58,323 bases of DNA, taken from Bradyrhizobium sp. GTDB lineage: Bacteria > Pseudomonadota > Alphaproteobacteria > Rhizobiales > Xanthobacteraceae. The stretch lies in assembly GCF_004799445.1 (NCBI RefSeq), contig NZ_SSNA01000128.1, forward strand, positions 1 through 58,323, read 5' to 3'. The notes below the pieces were generated by a model. The model was not told where the DNA came from. It was given only the letters and a program-made list of their open reading frames with translations, and ran no database searches. The position numbers were made by a program, and so were the translations under genes. Positions 43,761-54,684 of the stretch are shown here, piece after piece (the stretch's first letter is position 1; every line of letters starts with the position of its first letter).

Positions 43761-45143
43761 TTATTGAACTGCGTGCGGCACGGCGTCGAAGCGGTTGACC
43801 ACGATGTCGCGTTTGGTTTGATCCACTCGCACGGTCATGTCGAACCGCCCATCGTGGAATTCCTTGTTGAGGATTTCCGAATTGCGGTGCAGCCAGCTGA
43901 TGCCGGCGCCATCGGCGGCGTCGATTGACAGATCCAGCGTCATGCGTGTTGCCGCCAGCCTGTCTTCGATCGCGGCGAGCAGCGCGTCGATCCCCTCCCC
44001 GGTCTCGGCCGAAACCAGGAAACACGGCCGCTCCGGCGGCCGACGGGCGGCGATATTACGCAGGTTTTCGCGGCTCTCCGGATCAAAGCGATCGATCTTG
44101 TTCCAGACCTCGAGAATGCGTATGCCCGCATCGGGGTCGATGCCCAACTGGCGCAGCACGGTTTCGACATCGCGCTGCTGCGCATCGGTATCTTCATGCG
44201 AGATGTCGCGGACATGGAGAATGACGTCGGCTTCCAGCACTTCCTCCAGCGTCGCGCGAAACGCGGCAACCAGTTGGGTCGGCAGGTTGGAAATGAAGCC
44301 GACCGTGTCCGACAGCATCGCCTTGCCGCCATGCGGCAAACTGAGCGCCCGCAATGTCGGATCGAGCGTTGCAAACAGCATGTCGGCCGCCTGAACGTCG
44401 GCGCGGGTCAGACGGTTGAACAGCGTCGACTTTCCGGCATTGGTGTAACCGACCAGCGCCACCACGCGGTATGGCACCCGCTGCCGCCCGGCGCGATGCA
44501 GCCGCCGCGTCGCCTGAACCTTCTTGATTTCGTTCTCAAGCCGCGTGATGCGCTCGCCGATCAGGCGGCGGTCGGCCTCGATCTGGGTTTCACCGGGACC
44601 ACCCATGAACCCGAAACCTCCGCGCTGCCGCTCCAGGTGGGTCCACGACCGCACGAGACGGCTGCGCTGATAATTCAAATGCGCCAGTTCGACCTGAAGC
44701 GCCCCCTCCTTGGTCTTGGCGCGGCGGCCGAAGATTTCAAGGATCAGCCCGGTCCGGTCGAGGACCTTGGTATTCCAGGCTTTCTCGAGATTGCGCTGCT
44801 GGATCGGCGACAATGCGCAGTCCATGACAACAAGTTCAATCTCGTGACCGGTCACGAGCCCGACGATCTCCTCGACCTTGCCCTTGCCAAGATAGGTCGC
44901 GGGCCGGATCTGGCTCACCGATGCGATCAGGGCATCGGCGATGGTCAGGTCGATGGCGCGCGCCAGGCCGACGGCTTCCTCCAGCCTCGCCTCGGAGCCG
45001 CGCAGGGCATGCGATTCCGTTTGCGCGTCGGGATCGCCGCGGCGCATGCGCAGATAGGGGCCGATGACGATCACCCGCCCGCTTGGTTTGCCCGCTACCG
45101 ACCGCGGACGGTCGGCATCCCCGTCAGGATTTCGGGGTTCCAA
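43761..45143 (-). CDS. hflX: GTPase HflX
   Basis: 460 residues. Glycine-rich front domain with YLGKGKVEEI and CALSPIQQRNLE, the central helical arm (GGPGETQIEADRRLI), then the G domain: GYTNAGKST (G1), DTVGFISNLP (G3), NKID (G4). HflX splits stalled or hibernating ribosomes. The start appears to be a TTG at 45143, 11 bases after the hfq stop with GAGAG before it; the sequence MEPRNPDGDADRPRS reads like a real N-terminus. It is the second gene of the hfq-hflX pair. Confidence 0.93.
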   Translation of the reverse strand: MEPRNPDGDADRPRSVAGKPSGRVIVIGPYLRMRRGDPDAQTESHALRGSEARLEEAVGLARAIDLTIADALIASVSQIRPATYLGKGKVEEIVGLVTGHEIELVVMDCALSPIQQRNLEKAWNTKVLDRTGLILEIFGRRAKTKEGALQVELAHLNYQRSRLVRSWTHLERQRGGFGFMGGPGETQIEADRRLIGERITRLENEIKKVQATRRLHRAGRQRVPYRVVALVGYTNAGKSTLFNRLTRADVQAADMLFATLDPTLRALSLPHGGKAMLSDTVGFISNLPTQLVAAFRATLEEVLEADVILHVRDISHEDTDAQQRDVETVLRQLGIDPDAGIRILEVWNKIDRFDPESRENLRNIAARRPPERPCFLVSAETGEGIDALLAAIEDRLAATRMTLDLSIDAADGAGISWLHRNSEILNKEFHDGRFDMTVRVDQTKRDIVVNRFDAVPHAVQ

Positions 45144-45154
45144 TCAGTTCACTC

Positions 45155-45403
45155 TCAAGCCGGAGCATCCTCGCCGCCTTCGAACAGCTGGATCGGAGCG
45201 CCCGGCATGATGGTCGAAATCGCGTGCTTGTAGACGAGCTGCGAGTGACCGTCGCGCCGCAGCAGCAGGCAAAAATTGTCAAACCAGGTGACAATCCCCT
45301 GCAGCTTTACTCCATTGACCAGAAAGATCGTCAGTGGCGTTTTGGTTTTACGAACGTGATTAAGGAAGGTGTCCTGTAGATTTTGTGCGCGGTCTGCCGC
45401 CAT
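45155..45403 (-). CDS. hfq: RNA chaperone Hfq
   Basis: 82 residues. Sm1 motif region [20 protein letters not shown] with [16 protein letters not shown], and Sm2 ending in [12 protein letters not shown], which holds the YKHA RNA-binding site. The C-terminal tail is short (11 residues), typical of alphaproteobacteria. It forms a hexamer that pairs small RNAs with mRNAs; in rhizobia it also affects nif/ntr regulation. The 253 bases upstream (45404-45656) separate it from ntrX and should hold its promoter. Confidence 0.97.
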   Translation of the reverse strand: MAADRAQNLQDTFLNHVRKTKTPLTIFLVNGVKLQGIVTWFDNFCLLLRRDGHSQLVYKHAISTIMPGAPIQLFEGGEDAPA

Positions 45404-45656
45404 TGTTTTTATCTCGCAGTCTTGTTTGCTTCTTTTTATTGAACCGATTGCTGCTCTCTATCGGAGCGTCCCCCGGTTGCCTGCACCCCTGAGATCCCCC
45501 TCCGGGGAGCGCGGCAGCGTGATTAGAAGGCAGGCTTGGTTTTTAGGCAAGCAAGTTCGCGCGTCAACTGCGCCGAACTGGGGCCCGATTCTCCGTAAAA
45601 ACCCGGAAAGAGATGAAATTTCTCGTGGCCGATGAACAAACCGGCCAGTCCGGCGC

Positions 45657-47027
45657 TCAACCTACCCCGAGGGCCTTCAGCTTGCGATGCAGGGCCGACC
45701 GCTCCATGCCGACGAATTCCGCTGTGCGAGAGATGTTGCCGGAGAAGCGGCTGATCTGCGCCATCAGGTAATCGCGCTCGAATACTTCCCGCGCCTCGCG
45801 GAGCGGCAGGCCCATGATATGTTCGCCGTTATTACTGGTGGGCATGGCCGGCACCATCGAGCCCACGTCCTGCGGCAGCATGTCGGCCGTGATGATGACT
45901 TCCGGGCCGCCGCCAGCCAGAATCATCACCCGTTCGACATTGTTGCGAAGCTGCCGGACGTTTCCAGGCCAGACGTGGGACTGCAAGACCGCCATCGCAT
46001 CCTGGCCGATCTGGCGTTTCGGCAGGCCGGTCGCGACCGAGATCTGATCCATGAAATAGTCGATGAGTTCCGGGATATCCTCTCGGCGCTCCGACAGCGG
46101 CGGGACGCGGATCGGGACCACCGACAAGCGGTGATAGAGGTCTTCCCGGAACCGGCCCTCTGCGATCTCCTCTTCCAGATTGCGGGCGGTCGAGGAAATG
46201 ATGCGGACGTCGACGTTGACCTTGGTGGTGCCCCCCGCCCGCTGGAAAGTCTGGTCCACCAGCACGCGCAAGATCTTGTTCTGGGTTTCGCGCGGCATGT
46301 CGCCGACTTCATCGATAAACAGGGTGCCGCCATGGGCTTCCTCCAGCGCACCGGCCTTGCGCGGATGCTCGCCGTTGGATTGCTCGACACCGAACAGTTC
46401 GATTTCCATGCGTTCCGGCGTGATCGCCGCCGCGTTGATGACAACGAAGGGTCCGTCGGCACGGCTCGACGCATAGTGCAGCGTGCGCGCCGCCAATTCC
46501 TTGCCGGACCCCGAGGGTCCCACGATCAGAATGCGGCTATTGGCCTTGGCGGCCCGGTCGATGGTCTGGCGCAGCTGATTCATGCAGGCCGAGCGGCCGG
46601 TCAGGACGCTCGCGGCCGGGGCCAGTTGCTTGAGTTCCTTCACCTCGCGTTTCAGGCGCGAGGTCTCCAGCGCTCGCGTAGCGACCAGGATCAGCCGGTC
46701 GGATTTGAACGGTTTCTCGATGAAGTCGTAGGCGCCACGCTTGATGGCGGCGACCGCGGTTTCGATATTGCCGTGACCGGAGATCATCACGACCGGAAGA
46801 TCGGCATGGTCGCGCTTGATCTGCTCCAGCAATTGCAAGCCGTCGAGTTTGCTGCCCTGCAACCAGATGTCAAGAAACACCAGATTCGGACGGCGATTTG
46901 CAATTTCCGCCAGGGCGGAATCGCTGTCGCGCGCGGTCCGGGTGGTGAAACCCTCGTCGTCAAGAATCCCTGCGACCAGGTCACGAATGTCGGCTTCATC
47001 ATCGACAATCAAAATGTCATTTGCCAT
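45657..47027 (-). CDS. ntrX: nitrogen-related response regulator NtrX
   Basis: 456 residues. Receiver domain with Asp53 (LVFLDIW), AAA+ domain (GPSGSGKELAARTLH, GGTLFIDEVGDM), and a C-terminal Fis-type helix-turn-helix (NISRTAEFVGMERSALHRKL). The sigma-54 contact loop GAFTGA is missing: the region reads LFGVEQSNGEHPRKAGALEE. This is a known property of alphaproteobacterial NtrX, which can act with sigma-70 rather than sigma-54. It is downstream of ntrY by 18 bases and forms a two-component pair with it. Confidence 0.96.
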   Translation of the reverse strand: MANDILIVDDEADIRDLVAGILDDEGFTTRTARDSDSALAEIANRRPNLVFLDIWLQGSKLDGLQLLEQIKRDHADLPVVMISGHGNIETAVAAIKRGAYDFIEKPFKSDRLILVATRALETSRLKREVKELKQLAPAASVLTGRSACMNQLRQTIDRAAKANSRILIVGPSGSGKELAARTLHYASSRADGPFVVINAAAITPERMEIELFGVEQSNGEHPRKAGALEEAHGGTLFIDEVGDMPRETQNKILRVLVDQTFQRAGGTTKVNVDVRIISSTARNLEEEIAEGRFREDLYHRLSVVPIRVPPLSERREDIPELIDYFMDQISVATGLPKRQIGQDAMAVLQSHVWPGNVRQLRNNVERVMILAGGGPEVIITADMLPQDVGSMVPAMPTSNNGEHIMGLPLREAREVFERDYLMAQISRFSGNISRTAEFVGMERSALHRKLKALGVG

Positions 47028-47045
47028 GGGGTCGCGCCTGTCTTG

Positions 47046-49421
47046 TCAGTTGCCTGTTGCGGCTTCGATTTTGGTCTGATGATTGGTCGTGTCAGCGGGC
47101 TCGGCGGTTTCAGATGCCGCGGATTTTGCTGCATGGGCCGGCGCCTCGACTGTCGGTGCGTGCCCCGATACCGCAAATCGCAACCTCACCCAGGCTCCTC
47201 GAGCACCCGGACGAACGTCCGAGGCATCATTGAGTTCGATCCGGCCGCCGTGATCTTCCAGAACCCGGCCAACGATCGCCAGCCCAAGACCGGTGCCCTT
47301 CTCGCGGGTCGTCACATAGGGTTCCAGCAGGCGCGCGCGGCTCACCTTCGGCAGGCCGATTCCGTTGTCGATGACGTCGATCACAATGTCATCGTTTTCG
47401 CGCGCGGCGATGACATCAATACGACCCTTGTCCAGCTCGCCCGCAGGCACCGCCTCAATGGCCTCCGTCGCGTTCTTGATGATGTTGGTCAGCGCCTGTG
47501 AAATCAGTCGGCGGTCAAACTGCGCCCGCATTGGCTCCCCCCTGATCTGGGCTTCGATTTCGACGTCGGGATGTCCGACCCGCATCAGAAATACGGCCTG
47601 ACGCACGGTGTCGGCGACGTCCTCGCCTTCGATCACAGGCTTCGGCATTCGCGCAAAGCGCGAGAATTCATCGACCATGCGCCTGATGTCATCCACCTGC
47701 CGAACGATCGTATCCGTGCATTGCTCGAATACGGCCCTGTCCTCGGTGATCACCTTGCCGAACTTGCGGCGAATGCGTTCGGCCGAGAGCTGAATCGGGG
47801 TCAGCGGATTCTTGATTTCGTGCGCGATCCGGCGCGCGACGTCGGCCCAAGCCGAGGTTCGCTGTGCGGAAACCAGCTCCGTAATGTCGTCAAGCGTGAT
47901 GATGTAGCTGTCGCGCGTCTGGCTGGTCTGCTCGGCGGTAACGCGAACCGAAAGAATCCGTTCATGGCCCTCGCGATTTATCGTGATCTGGCCCTGCACC
48001 AGCCGCTGCGTGCTCTCCCGCGCGGTTTTCATCATTTCATCGAGCTCGGGCAGCACGTCCGACAGTGGATGATCCAGCGTCTCCGATTCCGCGTGACCGA
48101 TGAGCTTTTCGGCGGAGCGATTGAGAATGCCGACGCTGCCCGAAGCATCGACGCCGATAATGCCGGCGCTCGCCGACGACAATACCGCCTCGATGAACCG
48201 GCGCCGGCTGTCGATAAGGTCGCTTGCGCTCACCAATTCGTCGCGCTGGGTGCGCAGCTCCTGCGTCATCTTGTTGAAGGTTTCGCCGAGCCGCGCCAGA
48301 TCGCCCTCCGAGCGGAGCACCGGTACCTGAACGTGGAGGTCGCCGGTCGAGACCATATTGGCAGCTCCCATCAGCCGGCGTATCGGGGCGACCAGCCAAT
48401 TGGCGAAATTCAACCCGATGAGAATGGATGCCATCAGGATGGTCAGGGCGATGACCGCAAATATCAGCGCGAAATTCACCTGAATGCCGAGCCGGCGCGA
48501 TTCGATCTCGGCATATTCGGCGACGCTTGCCTCGGTTTGTTTGAGTTGGGCGACGACGTGGGGATCAAGCAGGCGGGCGACGTAGAGGAAGGTGTCGTTG
48601 AAGGCCCGCAGCCGGATCACCGCCGCGACGTAATTCTCTTCGGGTAGCACCGCGATCTCAGGCTCGGTTTCGTTGACGTTCCTGAGGAATTCAGGCGGCG
48701 GCGCCGCGAAGGCCAGCTGGATGCCGGTTTGCGCGGTCTCCAGCACATTGCGATCCTTGTCGATCAGCATCGCCCCCGGCAAGTTGCGAGAGGCGGCGCT
48801 CGCGGTCAGCAGTTCGCGAAAGGATTTTCGATCCTGGTCATATAATGGCCGCGCGTGAGCAATATCGTTGGCCATTCCCATGATATCGCCGCGAATGAGC
48901 TGCGCGTGTCCCTGCATGTAGGCACGCGCAATAATCAGCGAGTTCTGAATCACGTCACGCGCCGGGCCTGAAAACAGGCGGTCGAGACCACGATCGATCG
49001 TCACATTGGCGACAACCGCCACCAGCACCGCCGGCAACACCGCGATGACGGAGAAAAGACTGACGATCTGGACGTGCAGCCTGGCCGCCGCCCGGCCCCG
49101 GCGCCGGGCCTGCATCACCTGCCAGACTTCGCGGAGGATGATGCCAACCAGCACCAGGATGGTGGCGCCATTCATCAGCATGAAGGAAACGGCGACTTCG
49201 CGCGTCGGCTCTATCCGGGTCAGGCCCGTGAGCACCACGAAGGTGAGGAATGCCGATAACAACGCCAGGCCGATCGCAAACGGCGCCAGCAGCCGCCGCA
49301 GGGTTAACCCCTTGGGTTCAGCGAGCGACGGGTCGAACTGGGCGGCCGAGGTGTCTACGCTGGTCATTCCGGCAAAAGATGAATTGAAGGCAAAACCGTC
49401 CGCAGCGGCGGACTGATGCAT
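47046..49421 (-). CDS. ntrY: nitrogen sensor histidine kinase NtrY
   Basis: 791 residues. Several membrane segments in the first ~170 and again near 310-340, a periplasmic sensor domain between, then HAMP, PAS (FIEAVLSSASAGIIGVDASG), the HisKA box [20 protein letters not shown] with its phosphorylatable His, and HATPase marks (NIIKNATEAIE, DNGIGLP, GTGLGLAIVGRV). The tail past the kinase is Ala/Glu-rich. The start may be 49421 or the ATG at 49367 (MTSVDTSAAQ); neither has a clear ribosome site. With NtrX it senses nitrogen or redox state. Confidence 0.95.
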   Translation of the reverse strand: MHQSAAADGFAFNSSFAGMTSVDTSAAQFDPSLAEPKGLTLRRLLAPFAIGLALLSAFLTFVVLTGLTRIEPTREVAVSFMLMNGATILVLVGIILREVWQVMQARRRGRAAARLHVQIVSLFSVIAVLPAVLVAVVANVTIDRGLDRLFSGPARDVIQNSLIIARAYMQGHAQLIRGDIMGMANDIAHARPLYDQDRKSFRELLTASAASRNLPGAMLIDKDRNVLETAQTGIQLAFAAPPPEFLRNVNETEPEIAVLPEENYVAAVIRLRAFNDTFLYVARLLDPHVVAQLKQTEASVAEYAEIESRRLGIQVNFALIFAVIALTILMASILIGLNFANWLVAPIRRLMGAANMVSTGDLHVQVPVLRSEGDLARLGETFNKMTQELRTQRDELVSASDLIDSRRRFIEAVLSSASAGIIGVDASGSVGILNRSAEKLIGHAESETLDHPLSDVLPELDEMMKTARESTQRLVQGQITINREGHERILSVRVTAEQTSQTRDSYIITLDDITELVSAQRTSAWADVARRIAHEIKNPLTPIQLSAERIRRKFGKVITEDRAVFEQCTDTIVRQVDDIRRMVDEFSRFARMPKPVIEGEDVADTVRQAVFLMRVGHPDVEIEAQIRGEPMRAQFDRRLISQALTNIIKNATEAIEAVPAGELDKGRIDVIAARENDDIVIDVIDNGIGLPKVSRARLLEPYVTTREKGTGLGLAIVGRVLEDHGGRIELNDASDVRPGARGAWVRLRFAVSGHAPTVEAPAHAAKSAASETAEPADTTNHQTKIEAATGN

Positions 49422-49467
49422 TCATATCACAATGTTGCCAAATTGCGACAATTCCGCGGCGCGCGAT

Positions 49468-49500
49468 CCAGCTTGGGGAAGGAAACAGGCCACAAGCTGG
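49468..49500. other. inverted repeat between ntrC and ntrY
   Basis: CCAGCTTG at 49468-49475 and CAAGCTGG at 49493-49500, 8-base arms with a 17-base loop, between ntrC and the ntrY start. There is no U-tract, so it is more likely an RNA stability or processing element or a protein site than a terminator. Confidence 0.4.
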
Positions 49501-49543
49501 CACCCTCCAAGGGGCGAAAGCGCCGTTCCGGTTCTTCAGACCC

Positions 49544-50986
49544 TCAATTACCGCTGCGGTAGACTTGGATGTCCAGATCGCGAATCTTCTTGCGCAGCGT
49601 ATTGCGGTTGAGGCCCAGCAGGTCGGCCGCCCGGATTTGATTGCCCCGGGTGGCCGCCAGCGCCGCGGTGAGCAGCGGCACCTCGATTTCCTTGAGGATC
49701 CGGTGATAGAGGCCCGGGGGCGGCACGCCGTTGGGGAAACCCGAAAAATGCGACGACAGGTAGGCTTCGACGGCGCCGCCGAGATTGTCAATGCCGTGGT
49801 GGGCGTTGCCACCCGATGCCACGGCCGGGGGAGCCAATTCGCCGTCGATCACCGAACCGGTGATCACGTCCTGCGGATACAATGCCGCCAGCCGGCGCGC
49901 CAGGTTTTCGAGTTCGCGTACGTTGCCGGGCCAGCGGTGCTGCTTCATCCGTTCCAGCGCCAGCGCATCGAGCTTCTTCGGCGGCAAGCCGTCTTTCTCG
50001 GCCAGCGCGAAAAAATGCCGGATCAAATCGGGTAAATCCTCGATGCGCTCGCGCAACGGTGGAAGCCGCAACGGCACGACGTTCAAACGGAAGAACAAGT
50101 CCTCGCGGAACAGGCCCTGCTGAATCAGGATGCGCAGATCCTTGTTGCTCGCCGCCACAATCCGCACGTCGGTCTTGATCGGCGTGCGGCCGCCAACGGT
50201 CGTGTACTCTCCCTGCTGCAGCACCCGCAACAGCCTGGTCTGCGCTTCCATCGGCATGTCGCCGATTTCGTCAAGAAACAGCGTGCCGCCTTCGGCCTGT
50301 TCGAACCGGCCGGAGGCGCGGGTGTTGGCGCCGGTGAATGCGCCGCGTTCGTGACCGAACAGTTCCGACTCGATGAGATCGCGCGGAATGGCCGCCATGT
50401 TGACGGCGACGAACGGCCCATTGCGCCGCTTGCCGTAATCGTGCAGCGCGCGCGCCACCAGTTCCTTGCCGGTCCCGGACTCGCCGGAGATCATCACCGT
50501 GAGGTCGGTTTGCATCAGCCGCGCCAGTACCCGGTAGATCTCCTGCATCGCGGGTGAACGACCGACTAGCGGTATGGAGTCGAATTCGGAGTCATCGGCA
50601 TGGTTCGCCACCCGCTCCTTCGGCTCCGCCAGCGCGCGGCCGACAATCGCGATCAATTCCTTGAGGTCGAACGGCTTCGGCAGATATTCGTAAGCACCGC
50701 GCTCGGAAGCGCGGATCGCAGTCATGAAAGTGTTCTGCGCGCTCATCACGATGACCGGAAGATTCGGCCGCATCTTCTTGATCCGCGGCAACAGATCGAA
50801 TGCGTTCTCGTCGGGCATCACCACATCGGTGATGACCAGATCGCCCTCGCCCTGGCTCACCCAGCGCCACAACGTCGCCGCGTTTCCTGTCAGTCGCACC
50901 TCGTATCCGGCGCGCGAAAGCGCCTGATTGAGAACGGTACGGATGGCTGTGTCATCGTCAGCGACAAGTATGCTACCTGCGGGCAT
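49544..50986 (-). CDS. ntrC: nitrogen regulation response regulator NtrC
   Basis: 480 residues. Receiver domain with Asp54 ([11 protein letters not shown]); AAA+ domain with [15 protein letters not shown], intact GAFTGA (ERGAFTGAN) for sigma-54 contact, and [14 protein letters not shown]-terminal Fis-type DNA-binding helix ([20 protein letters not shown]). It is phosphorylated by NtrB under nitrogen limitation and activates sigma-54 promoters such as glnK and amt. It starts 9 bases after the ntrB stop. Confidence 0.97.
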   Translation of the reverse strand: MPAGSILVADDDTAIRTVLNQALSRAGYEVRLTGNAATLWRWVSQGEGDLVITDVVMPDENAFDLLPRIKKMRPNLPVIVMSAQNTFMTAIRASERGAYEYLPKPFDLKELIAIVGRALAEPKERVANHADDSEFDSIPLVGRSPAMQEIYRVLARLMQTDLTVMISGESGTGKELVARALHDYGKRRNGPFVAVNMAAIPRDLIESELFGHERGAFTGANTRASGRFEQAEGGTLFLDEIGDMPMEAQTRLLRVLQQGEYTTVGGRTPIKTDVRIVAASNKDLRILIQQGLFREDLFFRLNVVPLRLPPLRERIEDLPDLIRHFFALAEKDGLPPKKLDALALERMKQHRWPGNVRELENLARRLAALYPQDVITGSVIDGELAPPAVASGGNAHHGIDNLGGAVEAYLSSHFSGFPNGVPPPGLYHRILKEIEVPLLTAALAATRGNQIRAADLLGLNRNTLRKKIRDLDIQVYRSGN

Positions 50987-50995
50987 TTTTATTCC

Positions 50996-52171
50996 TCATC
51001 TTGAGTTCTGTGAGGCATGCAACGACGTACCGGAAACGTCATCGCGGTCGCCGTGATCGAAGTGTTTTGCGGTATTGAACATCGGCAGCAGCACTCGGAA
51101 GATGGTTTTTCGTGGCTGCGACTCGCATTCAATGATGCCGCCGTGATCGCCGACGATCTTGGCCACCAGCGCCAGGCCGAGCCCGCTGCCCGTCGGCTTG
51201 GTCGTGACAAACGGGTCGAACAGATTTGGCAACAGGTCCTCCGGCACGCCGGGACCGTTATCCTTGACGCAGAATTCCAGCGGCAAGGACACCCGTGATT
51301 TCTTGCCCGGCACCGACAGGCGTACGCCCGGACGGAATGCGGTGGTGAGCTGGATCTCCGCGTCGCTGCCGAGATCGGCGACGGCTTCGGCGGCGTTCTT
51401 CACCAGATTCAGAAATACCTGGATCAACTGGTCCTGATTGGCGAGCACCGGTGGCAGCGAAGGATCGTACTCCTCGACGAAGCGGATGTTGCGCGCGAAT
51501 CCTGATTGCGCGAGCCGCTTGACGTGATCGAGCACCGAATGAATGTTGACCGGGCCGCGCGCCACCGGCCGGTCATCCCCGAACACTTCCATGCGATCGA
51601 CCAGCGTGACGATGCGGTCAGCCTCATCGCATATCAACCGCGTCAGCATGCGGTCTTCGGACGAGGCCGCCTGCTCGAGCAACTGCGCGGCCCCGCGGAT
51701 GCCGGACAACGGGTTCTTGATTTCGTGCGCCAGCATCGCGGCCAGCGCGATCACCGAACGGGCTGCACTGCGGTGGGTCAATTGCCGGTCCATCTTGTCG
51801 GCGATGGTGCGCTCCTGCAGCATCACGACGATATGACCGGGCCTCTCGGTGAGTGGGGCGACGTGAAGATCGACCTGACGATCGCCCCCCATTCGCGGCG
51901 TACCGAGATCGACCTTGTACTCGTTGACCGGCGAACCGCTTGAGCGCACCTGGTCGATCAGCGCCAGCAAAGGGCTACCGAACGGCACCAATTCCTTCAA
52001 CGACTGACGTTGCAGGAATTGAGTGGAGATATCGAAAAACGATTCGGCCGCCATGTTCGCATCGACAATCCTGCCGTCGGGCGCAACCAGCAGCACGGGA
52101 TTGGGCAGCGCGTTGAGGATGGCCTCGGCTTGGGAGGGCACGGGTCGGCGGTGTTCTGCGGCAGAAGTCAT
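50996..52171 (-). CDS. ntrB: nitrogen regulation histidine kinase NtrB
   Basis: 391 residues from ATG 52171, chosen for GGAG nine bases upstream and a 4-base overlap with the dusB stop (ATGA). PAS domain ([20 protein letters not shown]), HisKA box [20 protein letters not shown] (His about 149), and ATPase marks [17 protein letters not shown] and [13 protein letters not shown]. It is cytosolic and controlled by PII. It transfers phosphate to NtrC. Confidence 0.96.
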   Translation of the reverse strand: MTSAAEHRRPVPSQAEAILNALPNPVLLVAPDGRIVDANMAAESFFDISTQFLQRQSLKELVPFGSPLLALIDQVRSSGSPVNEYKVDLGTPRMGGDRQVDLHVAPLTERPGHIVVMLQERTIADKMDRQLTHRSAARSVIALAAMLAHEIKNPLSGIRGAAQLLEQAASSEDRMLTRLICDEADRIVTLVDRMEVFGDDRPVARGPVNIHSVLDHVKRLAQSGFARNIRFVEEYDPSLPPVLANQDQLIQVFLNLVKNAAEAVADLGSDAEIQLTTAFRPGVRLSVPGKKSRVSLPLEFCVKDNGPGVPEDLLPNLFDPFVTTKPTGSGLGLALVAKIVGDHGGIIECESQPRKTIFRVLLPMFNTAKHFDHGDRDDVSGTSLHASQNSR

Positions 52172-53202
52172 GCAGCAGCGCTCCATGCAAAGTCGTCAAA
52201 GGCATCTTGCAGGGATCGATGCACGAGGTGCGGACTGTCGGACGTCAGAATCCGCTCGCGCCAGCCCTTGAGGGTCGTCGCCGGCGTCCGGCTGTATTGG
52301 GCTGCGATCTGCAGCGCCCAGCCAAGATGCTTGCGCGCATGACGAAGACCGATTCGCAGCCCGTAATGACTGCAAACCTCGTCATAGAGCGCGCGGATAT
52401 ATTTGAGCTGCTCCGTCAGCGACGGCGCGAACTCGACGACTCCCGTTTCGATGCGACGCCCGATCTGGCCCGGCAACCACGGCTGGCCCTGCGCGCCACG
52501 ACCAACCATGACCGCATCGGCGCCCGACATTTCGAGCGCGACCACGGCCTGCTCGAACGAAGTGATGTCGCCGTTGACCACGAGCGGAATGCGAACGGCG
52601 TCCCTGACCGGGCGCACCGCGCCCCAATCGGCTTTGCCGTTGTAGAACTGGCAGCGGGTGCGGCCATGCACCGAAATCATCTGCACGCCTGCGGCCTCGG
52701 CGCGGCGCGCCAATTCCGGTGCGTTGAGGGAACGATCGTCCCAGCCGAGCCGCATCTTCAGCGTCACCGGCACCTTCACCGCCGAGATTGTCGCCTCGAT
52801 CAGCCTCAGGGCGTGATCCAGATCGCGCATCAACGCCGAACCGGATTGGCCGCCCGTCACATGGCGCGCGGGACAGCCCATATTGATATCGATAATTGCG
52901 GCTCCCGCGGCTTCGGCGATGCGGGCGCCTTCCGCCATCCACCTGACCTCGCAGCCCGCGAGCTGAACGACATGCGGACCAATTCCGGTCGCCTCGCACC
53001 GTAGCCGCGACATCGGGCGTCCATTGACGAGATCGTCGCTGGCGGTCATTTCGGAAACCACGAGTCCGGCCCCAAGGGCCGCGGTCAAGCGCCGAAAGGG
53101 GGCGTCCGTGATGCCCGACATGGGCGCCAGAAGAACCCGGTTGGCGAGCTCAATATCGCCTATTTTCAACGGCTTAAGATAGAAGGGCTCCGAACGGGTC
53201 AC
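52168..53202 (-). CDS. dusB: tRNA-dihydrouridine synthase (NifR3/DusB)
   Basis: 344 residues. FMN-dependent TIM barrel: [37 protein letters not shown] with the catalytic Cys in [30 protein letters not shown] and VNGDITS. It reduces uridines in the D-loop of tRNA. It is the first gene of the ntr operon, the well-known nifR3-ntrBC order of alphaproteobacteria. It begins with GTG at 53202; the ribosome site is weak. The 254 bases upstream (53203-53456), shared with the divergent ispDF gene, should hold both promoters. Confidence 0.95.
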   Translation of the reverse strand: MTRSEPFYLKPLKIGDIELANRVLLAPMSGITDAPFRRLTAALGAGLVVSEMTASDDLVNGRPMSRLRCEATGIGPHVVQLAGCEVRWMAEGARIAEAAGAAIIDINMGCPARHVTGGQSGSALMRDLDHALRLIEATISAVKVPVTLKMRLGWDDRSLNAPELARRAEAAGVQMISVHGRTRCQFYNGKADWGAVRPVRDAVRIPLVVNGDITSFEQAVVALEMSGADAVMVGRGAQGQPWLPGQIGRRIETGVVEFAPSLTEQLKYIRALYDEVCSHYGLRIGLRHARKHLGWALQIAAQYSRTPATTLKGWRERILTSDSPHLVHRSLQDAFDDFAWSAAA

Positions 53203-53456
53203 GGATTTCTCGTTGTTTCGGCCAACGCCTCATCGCGTCTGCCGGGATCCATTTTGCGCACAAATCTTGTGCAGTCAAGTTTCATGCCTACAGTTTAGAC
53301 AGTTCCTGCAATCTTGCAAGTGCACTGCAGCAAAATATGCTTTTAACCACAGCCGATGGGAATCATTCTTTTTTCGCAGCGTGAGCATGATAAGGGCAGT
53401 GCGCCAGCCAACCCCCCGTGTCCCTCGCAATCCCGTTTTGCCCGTAATCGAGCCCC

Positions 53457-54683
53457 ATGCCGAAACCTGAGCGGACTGCAGCCATCCTCGTCGCGGCCGG
53501 ACGCGGCCTTCGGGCTGGCGTGGGAGGACCGAAACAGTACCGTTCCATCGGCGGGCAGACCGTCATTTTCCGGGCGATGGAGCCATTTTGCCGCCATCCC
53601 CAAGTGTTGGCCGTGCAGCCGGTTTTGAATCCCGACGACATCGCGATGTTCAATGATGCCGTGCGAGAGCTGCGCCACGAACCGCCCGCGAAGGGCGGGG
53701 CGACCCGCCAGGCTTCGGTGCATGCCGGACTGGAGGCGCTCGCTTCCCAGAATCCCGACGTGGTTCTCATCCACGACGCGGCGCGACCTTTCGTCTCAGC
53801 CGCGCTGATTTCGCGGGCGATCAATGCAGCTTCCGCCACCGGCGCGGCGATTCCCGCGATACAGGTCGCTGACACCATCAAGCTGGTCGACGGAAGCGGC
53901 AATGTCGAGGCGACGCCGGAGCGCGCCCGTTTGCGAATCGCGCAGACGCCGCAGGCGTTCCGCTTCGATATCATTCTGGATGCCCATCGCCGCGCGGCGC
54001 GCGAAGGCCGCAATGATTTCACCGACGACGCGGCGCTTGCGGAATGGGCGGGATTGACGGTGGCGACCTTTGAAGGCGATCCTGCGAACATGAAACTGAC
54101 GACACCGGAAGATTTCGTCCGCGAGGAAGCCCGCCTCGCCAGCCAGCTCGGCGATGTCAGAACCGGAACGGGTTACGATGTTCACGCCTTCGGCGAGGGC
54201 AATCATCTGATGATTTGCGGCATTCGTGTGCCGCACACCCGCGGCTTCCTCGCCCATTCCGATGGCGACGTCGGCCTTCATGCGCTGGTCGATGCCATTC
54301 TCGGCGCCCTGGCGGACGGCGACATCGGTTCGCATTTTCCGCCCAGCGACGCGAAATGGAAGGGCGCGGCATCGGATAAATTCCTCAAATACGCGGTCGA
54401 TCGGGTCACCGCGCGCGGCGGCCGCATCGCCAATCTGGAAGTGACGCTGATCTGCGAGCGGCCGAAGATCGGGCCCTTGCGCGACACCATGCGCGCGCGG
54501 ATCGCCGAGATCGCCGGGCTGAACATCTCGCGCGTCGCCGTCAAGGCGACCACCAGCGAACGGCTCGGTTTCACCGGCCGCGAGGAAGGCATCGCCGCGA
54601 CCGCGAGCGCCACCATTCGCCTGCCATGGGATGATAAAGGTTGGGACGATCAAGGCCGGGACGGCAAGGGTTGGAGCGACTGA
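53457..54683 (+). CDS. ispDF: bifunctional IspD/IspF (MEP pathway)
   Basis: 408 residues. Front IspD half (1-~225): [55 protein letters not shown]. Rear IspF half (~235-390): [12 protein letters not shown] (zinc Asp and His), [48 protein letters not shown]. The enzyme joins CTP to MEP and later cyclises to MEcPP, giving isoprenoid precursors. The two activities are separate enzymes in E. coli, but fused in this group. The tail ends in an unusual Asp/Gly/Trp-rich repeat ([17 protein letters not shown]). Confidence 0.95.
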   Translation: MPKPERTAAILVAAGRGLRAGVGGPKQYRSIGGQTVIFRAMEPFCRHPQVLAVQPVLNPDDIAMFNDAVRELRHEPPAKGGATRQASVHAGLEALASQNPDVVLIHDAARPFVSAALISRAINAASATGAAIPAIQVADTIKLVDGSGNVEATPERARLRIAQTPQAFRFDIILDAHRRAAREGRNDFTDDAALAEWAGLTVATFEGDPANMKLTTPEDFVREEARLASQLGDVRTGTGYDVHAFGEGNHLMICGIRVPHTRGFLAHSDGDVGLHALVDAILGALADGDIGSHFPPSDAKWKGAASDKFLKYAVDRVTARGGRIANLEVTLICERPKIGPLRDTMRARIAEIAGLNISRVAVKATTSERLGFTGREEGIAATASATIRLPWDDKGWDDQGRDGKGWSD

Positions 54684-54684
54684 A

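Noticed and set aside
45657..47027. Missing GAFTGA in NtrX read as a defect
   Set aside because: NtrX of alphaproteobacteria normally lacks this motif, so it is a family property and not a lesion.
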